In this document: in pieces, positions 54,860 through 64,000 of the stretch
Layout of the letters: the number at the start of each line of letters is the position of its first letter
Position numbering within the stretch: position 1 is the first letter of the stretch
Origin: Asanoa sp. WMMD1127
GTDB lineage: Bacteria > Actinomycetota > Actinomycetes > Mycobacteriales > Micromonosporaceae
NCBI RefSeq assembly: GCF_029626225.1
Contig: NZ_JARUBP010000001.1
Coordinates: 2,046,001-2,110,000 of the forward strand
Direction: 5' to 3'
DNA: 64,000 nt
Translations under genes and position numbers: made by a program
Notes under the pieces: model-generated
Told to the model about the DNA's origin: nothing
The model's database searches: none
What the model saw: the letters and a program-made list of their open reading frames with translations, nothing else

Positions 54860-55507
54860 TCAACTAGTCGCGCCGGCTGCCTCGCGCTTCTCGACCTCGG
54901 CCAGGACCTCCAGCAGGGTGGCCGGCTCCTGGGCGCCGCTCACGCCGTACTTGCCCGCGAAGATGAACATCGGCACCGCCGTGATGCCGAGGTCCCGCGC
55001 CTCGGCCAACGCCGCACGCACCTCGTCGGCGCCGCCGCCCGACTCCAGGTAGGCAGCCACCGCCGCCTCGTCGAGTCCGATGGTCCCCGCCAGCCGCGCG
55101 AGCTGCGCGTGCGACCCGACGTCGACGCCATCGACGAAGTGGGCCTCGTACAACGCCTCCACCATCTCGCCCGACTTGCCCTCCTCGTCGGCGAGCCGCA
55201 CCACCCGATGCGCGTCGAACGTGTTCGCGGTCAGCGACTTCGCGAAGTCGATCTCCAAACCGTCCATGGCCGCGGTCTTCGCGGTGTGCTCGGTGATCTG
55301 CCGAGCCCGCGCCGGACCGCCGAACTTGCGCGCCAACGCCTCGATGGTCGGCTCGGGATGCGAAACGGGGGAAGGGTCAAGCTGGAACGGCCGGTAGCGG
55401 ACGCGCACATCGCGGGGGTACGACGCGAGCGCCTTCTCGAGCCGGCGCTTGCCGATGTAGCACCACGGGCAGACGACATCGGCGTAGATTTCGATTTCCA
55501 CGCTCAC
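54860..55507 (-). CDS. DsbA family oxidoreductase (FrnE-like)
   Basis: 215 residues without signal peptide, so cytosolic. The thioredoxin-like start EIEIYADVVCPWCYIGKRRLEKAL carries the CPWC redox motif. The helical insertion includes NTFDAHRVVRLADEEGK, and the C-terminus has the cis-Pro loop ITAVPMFIFAGKYGVSGAQ. It matches the FrnE/polyketide-isomerase-like DsbA group involved in oxidative stress. The GTG at 55507 was chosen; longer frames enter the sufE end. Confidence 0.93.
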   Translation of the reverse strand: MSVEIEIYADVVCPWCYIGKRRLEKALASYPRDVRVRYRPFQLDPSPVSHPEPTIEALARKFGGPARARQITEHTAKTAAMDGLEIDFAKSLTANTFDAHRVVRLADEEGKSGEMVEALYEAHFVDGVDVGSHAQLARLAGTIGLDEAAVAAYLESGGGADEVRAALAEARDLGITAVPMFIFAGKYGVSGAQEPATLLEVLAEVEKREAAGATS

Positions 55508-55520
55508 GCCAACCCGCGGT

Positions 55521-55940
55521 TCAGGAGATCTGTTCCCTGACCTGCCGCTTGAGCCGAGCCAGAATCGCGCTGCCGCCACGTACCCGCAGCGGACTGATCG
55601 CCTGCGCCAACCCCATCTGCTGGTAGAGATCGTCGGGCACGGACAGCACCTCGTCGGCGGTCGCGCCGGACAGTCCCTCGGCCAGGATGCCCGCGAACGC
55701 CCGCGTCGTCGGCGCCTCCGGCGGGCAGTCGAACCAGGTGGTCACGGTCTTGTCCGCGGCCACCTCGACCTTGAGAAAGAACGGCGTCTGACACTCGGGT
55801 ACGGGCTCCATCCCCGCATGCCCCGCCATCTCCGCGGGCAACTCGGGCACGGCATCGGAGTACTCGAGCAACATCTCCAGCACCACATCACGCGGCGCTG
55901 ACCGAAACTCCTCGACGATCTCAGCCAACTTCGGCGGCAT
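55521..55940 (-). CDS. SufE family Fe-S cluster assembly protein
   Basis: 139 residues. MPPKLAEIVEEFRSAPRDVVLEMLLEYSDAVPELP opens the family fold. The sulfur-accepting cysteine is in VPECQTPFFL and the conserved C-terminal helices include APTTRAFAGILAEGLSGATADEVLSVPDDLYQQMGL. It accepts sulfur from a cysteine desulfurase. 13 bp separate it from the DsbA-like gene, probably the same transcript. Confidence 0.95.
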   Translation of the reverse strand: MPPKLAEIVEEFRSAPRDVVLEMLLEYSDAVPELPAEMAGHAGMEPVPECQTPFFLKVEVAADKTVTTWFDCPPEAPTTRAFAGILAEGLSGATADEVLSVPDDLYQQMGLAQAISPLRVRGGSAILARLKRQVREQIS

Positions 55941-56620
55941 GCCCCCACGTTAGTTCGACCGCCCGCCAACGCCACATCCAGCCGCCCCGGACGAAGGAGT
56001 GTGCGCCCGAAGTGCGCGCCCGAACCGGCGCGCCCGCAACGCAGCACCAGAGGCGCCGTGCCAATGGCCGGGGGGCCGAGGTCGCGCCCGACGGCCGGGC
56101 GGACGTCGCCGGCGAGCCCACCCCGGCTGCTCCTTTCGGTCCTGGACCAGGTTTCCGGGCCGGCCTTCGAGCCCGACACCCGACTCCGCCTTGTGCCGGA
56201 CCGGAGGGAGGCACCGGGGCACCGAGCCTGACGGCTGGGCGCGAAGGCCGGCTGGGGCCCGGTGGCTGGGCGCGAAGGCCGGCCCCGAGGGCCTGACGGC
56301 TGGGCGCGAAGGCCGGCTGGGGCCCGGTGGCTGGGCGCGAGGCCGGCCGGACTGACGGCTGAGCCCGAAGCCCGGGCTCGGGGCGCCGACCGACGGTTGT
56401 CAAGACCGGCCTTGGGGGCCCGACGGAGCGGCGCGAGGGCCAGACCCGTGACGAGTGGGTTCAAGACCGGGCTCGACGGCGCGGCCCCAGGGCCAGCCTC
56501 GTGACGACCGCCGGGCTGGTCTGATGGCCGGACCGTGGGTGCCGCGCCCGCCCAGAGCGGGGCCGCGCCGCAGGGCCGCGGAATGGCCTCTAGCGCCGCG
56601 CCCCAAGGGCGACCCGCCGG
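55941..56620. other. 680-bp spacer with tandem repeats, no convincing gene
   Basis: All six frames are partly open because of high GC, but none has a recognisable domain. The middle holds the 65-bp repeat listed separately. Diverged GGCCGG- and GCGCGAGG-type motifs continue to about 56,600. Confidence 0.65.
56226..56355 (+). repeat. 65-bp tandem repeat with internal GGCTGGGCGCGAAGGCCGG units
   Basis: GCCTGACGGCTGGGCGCGAA begins at 56226 and again at 56291, and the next about 50 bases match almost exactly. Within each copy GGCTGGGCGCGAAGGCCGG occurs twice. The period is not a multiple of three, so it is not coding. Confidence 0.85.
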
Positions 56621-57025
56621 CTAGTTGCGCTGCGCCGACACGGCGGTCTCGTGGATGAGGGCCAGATCGCCCATGGCGATGATCCCCACCAACTGCCGCT
56701 CGGCATCCGCGACCAGGATGCGGCGCACCGCGCGTGCCCGCATCAGGTCCGCCGCTTCCTTCAGCGTCGCCGCCTGTTCGATGATCACGATTTCGCGGAC
56801 CGCGACCTCTCCGAGCGTCACGGAAGACGGCTTGCGGTTGGTGGCGACCGCGCGGACCACGATGTCGCGGTCGGTGACCATTCCGGCCAGGTTGGCGCCG
56901 TCGGTCACCACGACGTCCCCGATGTCGGCTTCGGCCATCGCGCGGGCGGCCTCGTCGAGGGGTGTCTCCGCCGGCAGGTAGACGATTCGTTTGGTCATCA
57001 CGTCCGCAACACGCACAGTGGCCAC
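56621..57025 (-). CDS. CBS domain protein
   Basis: 134 residues made of two CBS motifs: VADVMTKRIVYLPAETPLDEAARAMAEADIGDVVVTDGANLAGMVTDRDIVVRAV, then VREIVIIEQAATLKEAADLMRARAVRRILVADAERQLVGIIAMGDLAL. Such stand-alone pairs bind adenine nucleotides and sense energy or hypoxia. The GTG at 57025 has GGGGAGG five bases upstream, much better than the longer frame. Confidence 0.92.
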   Translation of the reverse strand: MATVRVADVMTKRIVYLPAETPLDEAARAMAEADIGDVVVTDGANLAGMVTDRDIVVRAVATNRKPSSVTLGEVAVREIVIIEQAATLKEAADLMRARAVRRILVADAERQLVGIIAMGDLALIHETAVSAQRN

Positions 57026-57077
57026 GACGCCTCCCCGCTCCCCCAGTGTCACCGGCGACCGACCGATACCGCTCCGG

Positions 57078-58847
57078 CTAAGCCGACGGTACGCCGGAAA
57101 TGGCCGCGCGAGTCGCAATCACTTCAGCAACCTCCTCCACGGCGATGTCGGTTCGTTCACCGGTCGCCCGGTCGCGCAGCTCGACGTAACCCTCCGCGAA
57201 ACGGCGGCCGACCACCACCGCGGTGGGGATGCCGATCAGCTCCGCGTCCGTGAACTTCACGCCCGGCGACACGTTGGCGCGATCATCGACCAGGACTCGC
57301 AGGCCCAGGCCACTCAACCGCTCACCGAGCGCCAGCGCGCCCGCGACCTGGTCGCCCTTGCCCGCCGCGATCAGGTGGACGTCGACCGGCGCCACCGCGG
57401 CCGGCCAGACCAGCCCGCGGTCGTCGTGGTGCTGCTCCGCGATCGCGGCGATCGCCCGTGAGACGCCGATCCCGTAGGAACCCATCGTCGGCCGGACCGG
57501 CTTGCCGTCCACACCGAGTGCGTCCAAGGAGAACGCGTCGGTGAACCGGCGGCCCAGCTGGAAGATGTGCCCGATCTCGACGCCCCGCCGCATCGTCAAG
57601 GACCCGAGACCGCCGCACGATGGGCACGGGTCGCCGGCCCGCACCTCGGCCGCCTCGATCGTCCCGTCGGCGACGAAGTCGCGGCCATGGGTGACGTTGA
57701 CCGCGTGCTGACCCGGCGAGTTGGCACCCGTCAGCCAGGCCGTGCCGACCGCCACCCGCGGGTCGACGAGATAACGGATCCCGAGCCCGGCCAGCACCTG
57801 CGGCCCGATGTAGCCCCGCACCAGCGACGGATGCGCCGCCCAGTCGTCGAAGAGTGAGACCGTCGCCGGCTCGAGTGCGGCCGCCAACCGCTTGAGGTCG
57901 ACCTCGCGGTCGCCGGGCACCCCGATCACCAGCGGCGCGCCCTTCCCACCCGGCGGCGTCACCGTGACCACGACGTTCTTGAGCGTGTCGGCCGCCGTCC
58001 AGTCGGTGCGGCCGCCGAGCGCGCGGGCGTTGGCCAACGCCACCAGCGACTCGATGGTCGGCGTGTCCGGGGTGTCATGCGTCGTGGCGGCCGGCCGCGC
58101 CGCGGGATCCGACGCCGGCGCGGGCGGCGTCACCACCGCCTCGGTGTTGGCGGCGTAGTCACACGCCGCACAGGCGACATAGGTGTCCTCCCCGACCGGA
58201 GTCGTGGCCAGGAACTCCTCGGAGGCCGACCCACCCATCAGCCCTGACATGGCCCGCACGATCACGTAGCGCATGCCCAACCGATCGAAGATCCGCTGGT
58301 ACGCGGCCCGCATGTGCGCGTAGGACTCGCGCAGCCCGTCGTCGGTCACGTCGAACGAGTAGGCGTCCTTCATCAGGAACTCCCGCAGCCGCAGCAGGCC
58401 GGCCCGGGGCCGCGCCTCGTCGCGATATTTGGTCTGCACCTGGTAGAGCAGCACCGGATAGTCCCGGTAGGAGCTGAACAGGTCGCGCACCAGCAGCGCG
58501 AACATCTCCTCGTGGGTCGGCGCCAGCAGGAACTCGGCCCCGCGCCGGTCGGTCAGCCGGAAGATGCCGTCGCCGTATTCGGTCCAGCGCCCACTGGTCT
58601 CGTAGGGCTCGCGCGGCAGCAGCGCCGGGAACTGCACCTCCTGCCCACCCACCGCGGCCATCTCCGCCCGGACCACCTCGGTCACCCGGTCGACCATCAG
58701 CTTGCCGAGCGGCAGCCAGGTGAACCCGCCCGGCGCCGCGCGCCTGATGTAGCCGGCCCGCACCAGCAGGCGGTGGCCGGCGACCTCGGCGTCAGCCGGA
58801 TCCTCGCGCAGCGTGCGGAGGAACAGCGTGGTCATGCGGAGCAACAT
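57078..58847 (-). CDS. proS: Prolyl-tRNA synthetase
   Basis: 589-residue class II synthetase of the bacterial type. Motif 1/2 regions are [21 protein letters not shown] and the [24 protein letters not shown] segment. The inserted editing domain (about residues 225-400; [29 protein letters not shown]) removes mischarged alanine. Motif 3 is [20 protein letters not shown], and the C-terminal anticodon domain begins [16 protein letters not shown] second ATG four codons downstream is possible. Confidence 0.97.
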   Translation of the reverse strand: MLLRMTTLFLRTLREDPADAEVAGHRLLVRAGYIRRAAPGGFTWLPLGKLMVDRVTEVVRAEMAAVGGQEVQFPALLPREPYETSGRWTEYGDGIFRLTDRRGAEFLLAPTHEEMFALLVRDLFSSYRDYPVLLYQVQTKYRDEARPRAGLLRLREFLMKDAYSFDVTDDGLRESYAHMRAAYQRIFDRLGMRYVIVRAMSGLMGGSASEEFLATTPVGEDTYVACAACDYAANTEAVVTPPAPASDPAARPAATTHDTPDTPTIESLVALANARALGGRTDWTAADTLKNVVVTVTPPGGKGAPLVIGVPGDREVDLKRLAAALEPATVSLFDDWAAHPSLVRGYIGPQVLAGLGIRYLVDPRVAVGTAWLTGANSPGQHAVNVTHGRDFVADGTIEAAEVRAGDPCPSCGGLGSLTMRRGVEIGHIFQLGRRFTDAFSLDALGVDGKPVRPTMGSYGIGVSRAIAAIAEQHHDDRGLVWPAAVAPVDVHLIAAGKGDQVAGALALGERLSGLGLRVLVDDRANVSPGVKFTDAELIGIPTAVVVGRRFAEGYVELRDRATGERTDIAVEEVAEVIATRAAISGVPSA

Positions 58848-58972
58848 TCGCGCAGCTTAGGCGCGACAAGCGCACGGATCGACCGAGTTTGCGGGCCACC
58901 GGCCAACTACCTGCATTAACACAGTGATGTTGCTGACACGTACGGGTGTCGTACACCCCTGCCAGTGCCAGA

Positions 58973-59752
58973 ATGCGGCTCGTGCGTTGGGGAAGTTTCG
59001 TCGCGGTCGGCGACAGTTTCACCGAGGGAATGGACGATCCCTACCCGGACGGCAGCTACCGCGGGTGGGCCGACCTGGTCGCTGCGCGGCTCGCCGTCGA
59101 CCGGCCTGACTTCCGTTACGCCAACCTGGCGATCCGCGGCCGCCTGTTCCCGAACGTCGTGGCCGAGCAGGTGCCGGCCGCCGTCGCGATGCGGCCAGAC
59201 CTGGTCAGCTTCGCGGCCGGCGGCAACGACGTGCTGCGCCGCTCGTTCGACCCGGCCACGCTGATGGAACGGTTCGACGCCGTGGTGGCCGAGCTGCGGG
59301 GGACCGGGGCCGACGTCGTCGTGTTCCGGTTCGCCGACGTGACGGCCCGGCTGCCCGGTCAACGGATCATCGGCCCGCGGGCGGCGGTGCTCAACCGCGC
59401 GGTGGGCGAGACCGCCGAGCGGCACGGGGCGCACCTGATCGACCTGTTCGCCGACGACGAGTTCCGCAACCCGGTGATGTGGGGCCCGGACCGCCTGCAC
59501 CTGTCGGGGGCCGGCCACCGCCGGGTCGCCGGACACGTGCTGACCTCGCTCGGCGTGCAGTCGAATCCGGAGTGGATGATCCCGCCGGACAAGCTGCCGT
59601 CGGCGCGCTGGCTCGCCGCCCGGGCCGCCGACGCCCGCTGGGCCGGCCGGCACCTCGCGCCCTGGATCAAGCGCCGCCTGACCGGCCGCTCGTCCGGTGA
59701 CCTGGTCACGGCGAAGCGCCCCGAACTGTCGCCCTTCGGCGAGATCGGGTGA
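58973..59752 (+). CDS. SGNH/GDSL-type hydrolase
   Basis: 259 residues. Block I FVAVGDSFTEGMDDP holds the nucleophilic Ser, block III AAGGNDVLRRSFD the oxyanion Asn, and block V WGPDRLHLSGAGHRRVA the Asp-His pair. No signal peptide. The C-terminal 50 residues are an Ala/Arg-rich tail. Substrate (lipid, acetylated sugar or thioester) unknown. Divergent from proS. Confidence 0.92.
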   Translation: MRLVRWGSFVAVGDSFTEGMDDPYPDGSYRGWADLVAARLAVDRPDFRYANLAIRGRLFPNVVAEQVPAAVAMRPDLVSFAAGGNDVLRRSFDPATLMERFDAVVAELRGTGADVVVFRFADVTARLPGQRIIGPRAAVLNRAVGETAERHGAHLIDLFADDEFRNPVMWGPDRLHLSGAGHRRVAGHVLTSLGVQSNPEWMIPPDKLPSARWLAARAADARWAGRHLAPWIKRRLTGRSSGDLVTAKRPELSPFGEIG

Positions 59753-59787
59753 CCCGCGTGTGACCTCGGCGGTGTTCACTGTGGTCC

Positions 59788-61083
59788 ATGCCACAGTTGA
59801 CCCGTCGATCGCTGCTGACCGCCACCGCGGCCGCCGGCCTGGTGGGTGTCGCCGCCTGTGAGGCGGACGGGCAGCAGACCGCCGGCCGCACACCGCCGTT
59901 CGATCCGCGTGACTGGGCGAGCGTCCGGGCCCAGTTCGCTTTGGACCCGACCGTGGCGCACCTGTCCACGTACGTCTTCGCCCCGCACCCGGCCCCCGTG
60001 CGCGCCGCGATCGAGCAGCACCGCGCCGGCCTCGACCGCGACCCGATCGGCTATCTCCACGCGCACGAGGCCGACGCCGAAGCCCGGGTGGCCGGCGCCG
60101 CGATGCGCTACCTGGGCACGGGCGCCGACGGGATCGCCTTCACCGACTCGACCACGCTCGGGCTCGGCCTCCTCTACGGCGGGCTGCGGCTGAGCAGGAA
60201 CGACGAGGTGGTCACCACGACCCACGACTTCTACGCCACCCACGAGGCGCTGCGCCTGCGGGCCGACCGCGACGGGGTCACGGTGCGGCCGGTCGAGCTC
60301 TACACCGACCCCGCCACCGCCAGCGTCGACCAGATCGTCGGCAAGCTGACGGCGGCGGTAGGCCCGCGGACCCGGGTGGTCGCGGTGACCTGGGTCCACT
60401 CCAGCACCGGCGTCCGCCTGCCGATCCGGGCGATCGCCGACGCCCTGGCCGGCAAGAACCTGCTGCTCTGCGTCGACGGCGTGCACGGCTTCGGCGCGGT
60501 CGACGCGACACCGGCCGGCCTGGGCTGCGACTTCCTCGTCTCCGGTGGGCACAAGTGGCTGCACGGCCCGCGCGGCACGGGGCTGGTCTGGGGCTCCGAA
60601 CGCGGCTGGTCCCGGTTCACGCCGAGCGTGCCCTCCTTCGACGGACGCAGCCTGGCCGCCTGGGTGACCACGGGCCGGGCCGCCGCCGCCACGACTCCGC
60701 CGGGCCCGCTCGCCACCCCTGGCGGCTACCACAGCTTCGAACACCGGTGGGCCCTCGCCGACGCGTTCCACCTGCACGACAGCATCGGCCGTGGCCGCGT
60801 CGCCGGCCGGGTCCGCGAGCTGGCGACCCGGCTCAAGGAGGGCCTGGCCGGCATCAAAGAGGTCACCGTCGTGACGCCGCGCGATCCGGAGCTCTCCGCC
60901 GGCCTGGTCTGCTGCGCAGTGGGCGACCTGCGGGTCGACGAGGCGGTCGGTCGGCTCGCCGCGGCCAAGGTGGTCGCCAGCGCGACTCCCTACCGCGACT
61001 CGTACCTGCGGTTCGGTCCCGGCATCGCCAACAGCGAGGAGCATGTCGACGCCGCACTGCGAGCGGTTCGCGACCTCGTGTGA
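59788..61083 (+). CDS. Tat-exported, possibly lipid-anchored PLP enzyme (class V aminotransferase/isopenicillin N epimerase-like)
   Basis: 431 residues. The N-terminus [20 protein letters not shown] is a Tat signal (RR-S-L), ending in GVAAC, a lipobox-like site. The enzyme body is a fold-type I class V PLP protein: [61 protein letters not shown] and the PLP lysine in [16 protein letters not shown]. It resembles isopenicillin N epimerase-like and EgtE-like proteins. Export of a folded PLP enzyme explains the use of Tat. Substrate unknown. Confidence 0.88.
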   Translation: MPQLTRRSLLTATAAAGLVGVAACEADGQQTAGRTPPFDPRDWASVRAQFALDPTVAHLSTYVFAPHPAPVRAAIEQHRAGLDRDPIGYLHAHEADAEARVAGAAMRYLGTGADGIAFTDSTTLGLGLLYGGLRLSRNDEVVTTTHDFYATHEALRLRADRDGVTVRPVELYTDPATASVDQIVGKLTAAVGPRTRVVAVTWVHSSTGVRLPIRAIADALAGKNLLLCVDGVHGFGAVDATPAGLGCDFLVSGGHKWLHGPRGTGLVWGSERGWSRFTPSVPSFDGRSLAAWVTTGRAAAATTPPGPLATPGGYHSFEHRWALADAFHLHDSIGRGRVAGRVRELATRLKEGLAGIKEVTVVTPRDPELSAGLVCCAVGDLRVDEAVGRLAAAKVVASATPYRDSYLRFGPGIANSEEHVDAALRAVRDLV

Positions 61084-61108
61084 CGGTTGCGGGAGTAGCG
61101 TTGCGGTC

Positions 61109-62011
61109 ATGCCGGTTTCCCACGACCCGGACCCAAGACTGCGGGCGTACGCGCACCCCCAGTCACTCGTCACCACCGAGTGGCTGGCCGACAACCTGGG
61201 CCGCGACGGCCTGGTCGTCGTCGAGTCCGACGAAGACGTCCTCCTCTACGAGTCCGGGCACATCCCCGGCGCGGTCAAGGTCGACTGGCACACCGAGCTC
61301 AACGACGAGGTGACCCGCGACTACGTCGACCCCGAGGGGTTCGCGGCGCTGTGCGCGGCCAAGGGCATCAGCCGCGACGACACGATCGTCTTCTACGGCG
61401 ACAACTTCAACTGGTGGGCGGCGTACGCCCTCTGGGTGTTCTCCCTGTTCGGCCACCCGGACCTGCGCCTGCTCGACGGCGGCCGGCAGAAGTGGGTCGC
61501 CGAGGGCCGCGAGCTGACCCGCGACCGCACCCAGCGCCCGCCGACGCCCTACCCCGTGCCGCGCCGCGACGACGCCCGGATCCGCGCCTTCCGCGAGCAG
61601 GTGCTGACCCACGTGCAGGCGGGCCGGCCGCTGGTCGACGTGCGCTCGGCCGACGAATACACCGGCAAGCTGCTGGCCATGGAGGCCTACCCGCAGGAGG
61701 GCGCCCTGCGCGGCGGCCACATCCCGGGCGCGGTCAGCCAGCCGTGGAAGTCGGCGGCCAACGACGACGGCACCTTCAAGTCGGCCGACGAGCTGCGGGC
61801 GATCTACGAAGACCAGCTGGGACTGTCCGAAGGGGACGACGTCATCGCGTACTGCCGGATCGGTGAGCGGTCCAGCCACACCTGGTTCGTGCTCCAGCAC
61901 CTGCTCGGCTTCTCCCACGTCCGCAACTACGACGGGTCGTGGACCGAGTGGGGCAACCTGGTGCGGTCGCCGATCGTGCGGGGCGCGGAGCCGGGCAGTC
62001 TGAAACAGTGA
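61109..62011 (+). CDS. Thiosulfate/3-mercaptopyruvate sulfurtransferase
   Basis: 300 residues with two rhodanese domains. The first (about 20-145; [28 protein letters not shown]) is inactive. The second carries the active loop [13 protein letters not shown], with Cys near residue 251, and the [12 protein letters not shown] motif. It is similar to SseA/CysA of mycobacteria, moving sulfane sulfur to cyanide or cellular acceptors. The ATG at 61109 fits the family start. Confidence 0.93.
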   Translation: MPVSHDPDPRLRAYAHPQSLVTTEWLADNLGRDGLVVVESDEDVLLYESGHIPGAVKVDWHTELNDEVTRDYVDPEGFAALCAAKGISRDDTIVFYGDNFNWWAAYALWVFSLFGHPDLRLLDGGRQKWVAEGRELTRDRTQRPPTPYPVPRRDDARIRAFREQVLTHVQAGRPLVDVRSADEYTGKLLAMEAYPQEGALRGGHIPGAVSQPWKSAANDDGTFKSADELRAIYEDQLGLSEGDDVIAYCRIGERSSHTWFVLQHLLGFSHVRNYDGSWTEWGNLVRSPIVRGAEPGSLKQ

Positions 62012-62136
62012 GACACCGAACGTGACCTGTGGCACGCCCGACCGCCGGACAAACCGCCGCAGAAGGCTTCGAAACCCCCCGGAAAATTCAAGATCACGAC
62101 ACATTGTTGGTCTTGACAGCTGGCTAGGCTGGCCAC

Positions 62137-62751
62137 GTGACGCTGGAACAACAAGCGGACCCCGCCACCCCGAGCGCCGCGTCCACACCACCCAAGCGCC
62201 GGACCCGGCGTGACGAGATCCTGGAGATCGCGGTCGGCCTGTTCGCCGCCCGTGGCTACCACGGTGTCTCGATGGACGACATCGGGTCGGCGGCCGGGGT
62301 GACCGGCCCCGCGCTCTACCACCATTTCGCCGGCAAGGAAGCCATGCTGGCGGCCGCGCTGATCCCGGTCAGCGAAGGGCTGCTGGTCGGCGGGCGGGAG
62401 CGGGTCGCGCTGGAGGAGGGTCCGGCCGCCCTCGCATCGCTGGTCGAGTTCCACGTCGACTTCGCCCTGGCCAACCCCGCGGTGATCGCGCTGCACCTGC
62501 ACGAGCTCGACCGGCTGCCCGACGAGCCGCGCCGGGAGATCCGCCGGCTGCAGCGCCTCTACGTCGAGGAGTGGGTCAAGGTGCTGCAGCGGATCCGCCC
62601 GGAGCTGACCGCCCCCGAGGCCCGCGCGCTCGCCCACGCCGCCTTCGGCCTCATGAACTCCACGCCGTTCCTGGGCGGCGAAGTCAACCGGGACCGCCTC
62701 GCCGAGCTCCTGCGCGCCGCCACGATGGCGGCGCTGCGTCCCGGCCCCTGA
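62137..62751 (+). CDS. TetR family transcriptional regulator
   Basis: 204 residues. N-terminal helix-turn-helix RDEILEIAVGLFAARGYHGVSMDDIGSAAGVTGPALYHHFAGKEAML, then a helical ligand domain. The GTG at 62137 follows TAGGCT by six bases, which suggests a leaderless transcript. It lies 54 bp upstream of the biotin carboxylase gene in the same direction and probably regulates acyl-CoA carboxylase or catabolic genes. Confidence 0.93.
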   Translation: MTLEQQADPATPSAASTPPKRRTRRDEILEIAVGLFAARGYHGVSMDDIGSAAGVTGPALYHHFAGKEAMLAAALIPVSEGLLVGGRERVALEEGPAALASLVEFHVDFALANPAVIALHLHELDRLPDEPRREIRRLQRLYVEEWVKVLQRIRPELTAPEARALAHAAFGLMNSTPFLGGEVNRDRLAELLRAATMAALRPGP

Positions 62752-62805
62752 GCCGAACGCATACTCTCCAGCTGGGCACAGCCGCCCGCCGAAAGGGGAG
62801 TCCTG

Positions 62806-64000
62806 ATGATCGAGTCTCTGCTGGTCGCCAACCGTGGCGAGATCGCCCGCCGGGTGATCCGCACCGCGCGCCAGCTGGGCGTGCGGACCATCGCCGTCTT
62901 CTCCGAACCCGACGCGGACCTGCCGTTCGTCCGCGAAGCGGACGAGGCGGTGCTCCTCGGCCCGGCCAACGTGGCGCAGAGCTACCGCAACGTCGAGGCG
63001 ATCCTGGCGGCCGCGAAGACCACCGAGGCCCAGGCGGTGCACCCGGGCTACGGGTTCCTCTCCGAGAACGCCGACTTCGCCCGCGCGGTCGGGGCGGCCG
63101 GGCTGATCTGGGTCGGACCGAGCCCCGAGGCGATCAGTGCGATGGGCGACAAGATCAACGCGCGCAACCTGATGGCCGCGGCCGGCGTACCGGTGGCTCC
63201 CGGCACCACCGACCCGGCCTCCTCGGCGGACGCGGCGGTCGAGGCGGCCGGCGCGATCGGCTATCCGGTGATGGTGAAGGCCGCGGCGGGCGGCGGGGGC
63301 ATGGGGATGGGCGTCGCGGCCGACGAGGCCGCCCTGCGCACCGAGTACGCCAAGGTCCAGGCATTCGCCGAGCGCATGTTCGGCGACGGCGCCGTGTTGA
63401 TCGAACGGTTCTTCCCCCGCGTACGCCATGTCGAGGTGCAGATTCTCGGTCTGGCCGACGGCACCGTCGTGGCGCTCGGCGAGCGGGAGTGCTCGGTGCA
63501 GCGCCGCAACCAGAAGCTGGCCGAGGAGTCGCCGTCACCGGCCGTCTCGCCGCAGCTGCGAGACCGGCTGCTGGCGGCCGCGGTGCGGGCCGGCGAGGCG
63601 GTCGGCTACCGCAACGCGGGCACGGTCGAGTGTCTGCTGGACCCGACGACCGGCGAGTTCTTCTTCCTCGAGATGAACACCCGCCTGCAGGTGGAGCACC
63701 CCGTGACCGAGCTCGTCTACGGCGTCGACCTGGTCGAGGAGCAGCTGCGGGTGGCGTCGGGCCTGGCGCCGAACTTCGACCCCACCGCGCTGGCGCCCCG
63801 CGGCCACGCCATCGAGCTGCGGATCAACGCCGAGGACCCCAAGCGCTTCCTGCCCGGTCCCGGCGCGATCACGACCTGGGTCGAGCCGACCGGCGAGGGC
63901 GTCCGGGTCGACTCGGGGTACGCCGCCGGGACGACAGTGACGCCGTTCTACGACTCGTTGCTGGCGAAGCTCGTTGTCTATGGCGACGACCGCGCGCAGG
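62806..64000 (+). CDS. Acetyl/propionyl-type acyl-CoA carboxylase, biotin carboxylase part (partial)
   Basis: The first 398 codons; the gene runs past the window end. The biotin carboxylase domains are clear: LVANRGEIARRVIRTARQLG, HPGYGFLSENADFARA, the ATP-grasp VMVKAAAGGGGMGMGV, VEVQILGLADG, the catalytic ECSVQRRNQKLAEESPSP and LEMNTRLQVEHPVTELVYGVDLVEEQL. Whether a biotin carrier domain follows cannot be seen. The ATG has GGGGAG upstream. The adjacent TetR gene suggests a catabolic unit such as branched-chain acyl-CoA degradation. Confidence 0.94.
   Translation, partial: MIESLLVANRGEIARRVIRTARQLGVRTIAVFSEPDADLPFVREADEAVLLGPANVAQSYRNVEAILAAAKTTEAQAVHPGYGFLSENADFARAVGAAGLIWVGPSPEAISAMGDKINARNLMAAAGVPVAPGTTDPASSADAAVEAAGAIGYPVMVKAAAGGGGMGMGVAADEAALRTEYAKVQAFAERMFGDGAVLIERFFPRVRHVEVQILGLADGTVVALGERECSVQRRNQKLAEESPSPAVSPQLRDRLLAAAVRAGEAVGYRNAGTVECLLDPTTGEFFFLEMNTRLQVEHPVTELVYGVDLVEEQLRVASGLAPNFDPTALAPRGHAIELRINAEDPKRFLPGPGAITTWVEPTGEGVRVDSGYAAGTTVTPFYDSLLAKLVVYGDDRAQ

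Noticed and set aside
54837..55052. Small ORF starting MFHVEHE at the parS-like palindrome
   Set aside because: It arises from the palindrome itself and runs antisense to the DsbA-like gene; no supporting signals.

Overview
The window is about 72% GC by eye and carries the replication-origin neighbourhood of an actinomycete chromosome. Gene order (murJ, pseudokinase, sigM, trxB, trxA, cwlM, parB/parA, rsmG, jag, yidC, yidD, rnpA, rpmH, dnaA, oriC, dnaN, gnd, recF, dciA, gyrB, gyrA, DUF3566, tRNA-Ile, DLW-39, tRNA-Ala) matches the conserved actinobacterial origin block. The gnd gene between dnaN and recF, the GTG starts and the protein sequences suggest a Micromonosporaceae-type organism. The family is inferred; no 16S gene is present.

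Layout. 1-7.9 kb: the 3' end of murJ, an IS630-type element inserted exactly at the murJ stop codon, a MurJ-associated pseudokinase, SigM with its anti-sigma factor, the thioredoxin system behind a SigR-like promoter, and CwlM. 8.1-11.9 kb: a GNAT protein, an aminotransferase and D-Ala-D-Ala-ligase pair, and a second GNAT. 11.9-16.1 kb: a 4.2-kb stretch with no convincing gene, holding parS sites and repeats. 16.2-26.8 kb (minus strand): a HIT-like protein, parB, an exceptionally long parA, rsmG, jag/khpB, yidC, yidD, rnpA, rpmH. 27.1-41.5 kb (plus strand): dnaA, oriC, dnaN, gnd, recF, dciA, gyrB, gyrA, DUF3566, and two tRNAs flanking a 42-aa protein. 41.5-53 kb: accessory and regulatory genes, including ArsR, DinB, MscS, a PadR-controlled ABC exporter, a MacAB-like export operon divergent from a two-component system, and a MerR regulator. 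53-64 kb: a decayed ZIP transporter, YbaK, DsbA/FrnE-like, SufE, CBS, proS, a GDSL hydrolase, a Tat-exported PLP enzyme, a rhodanese, TetR and the start of a biotin carboxylase.

Main point of interest: chromosome segregation. Six perfect GTTTCACGTGAAAC parS sites and three co-oriented GTTTCACGGGAAAC variants lie within 8.2 kb, several abutting terminators or lying inside coding sequence. The adjacent parA reading frame continues about 1,050 codons upstream of a normal ParA start, as a cysteine-free, Arg/Ser/Ala-rich disordered region with two repeat families (23-aa units alternating in two types, and a 108-aa composite). It begins with a good ribosome binding site directly against the rsmG stop codon. 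A ParA with a very long disordered N-terminus, possibly made together with a normal short form from an internal GTG, is the best candidate here for something undescribed.

All identifications rest on reading translations and motifs; no database search was run. Start codons were chosen from ribosome binding sites, operon overlaps and family knowledge.
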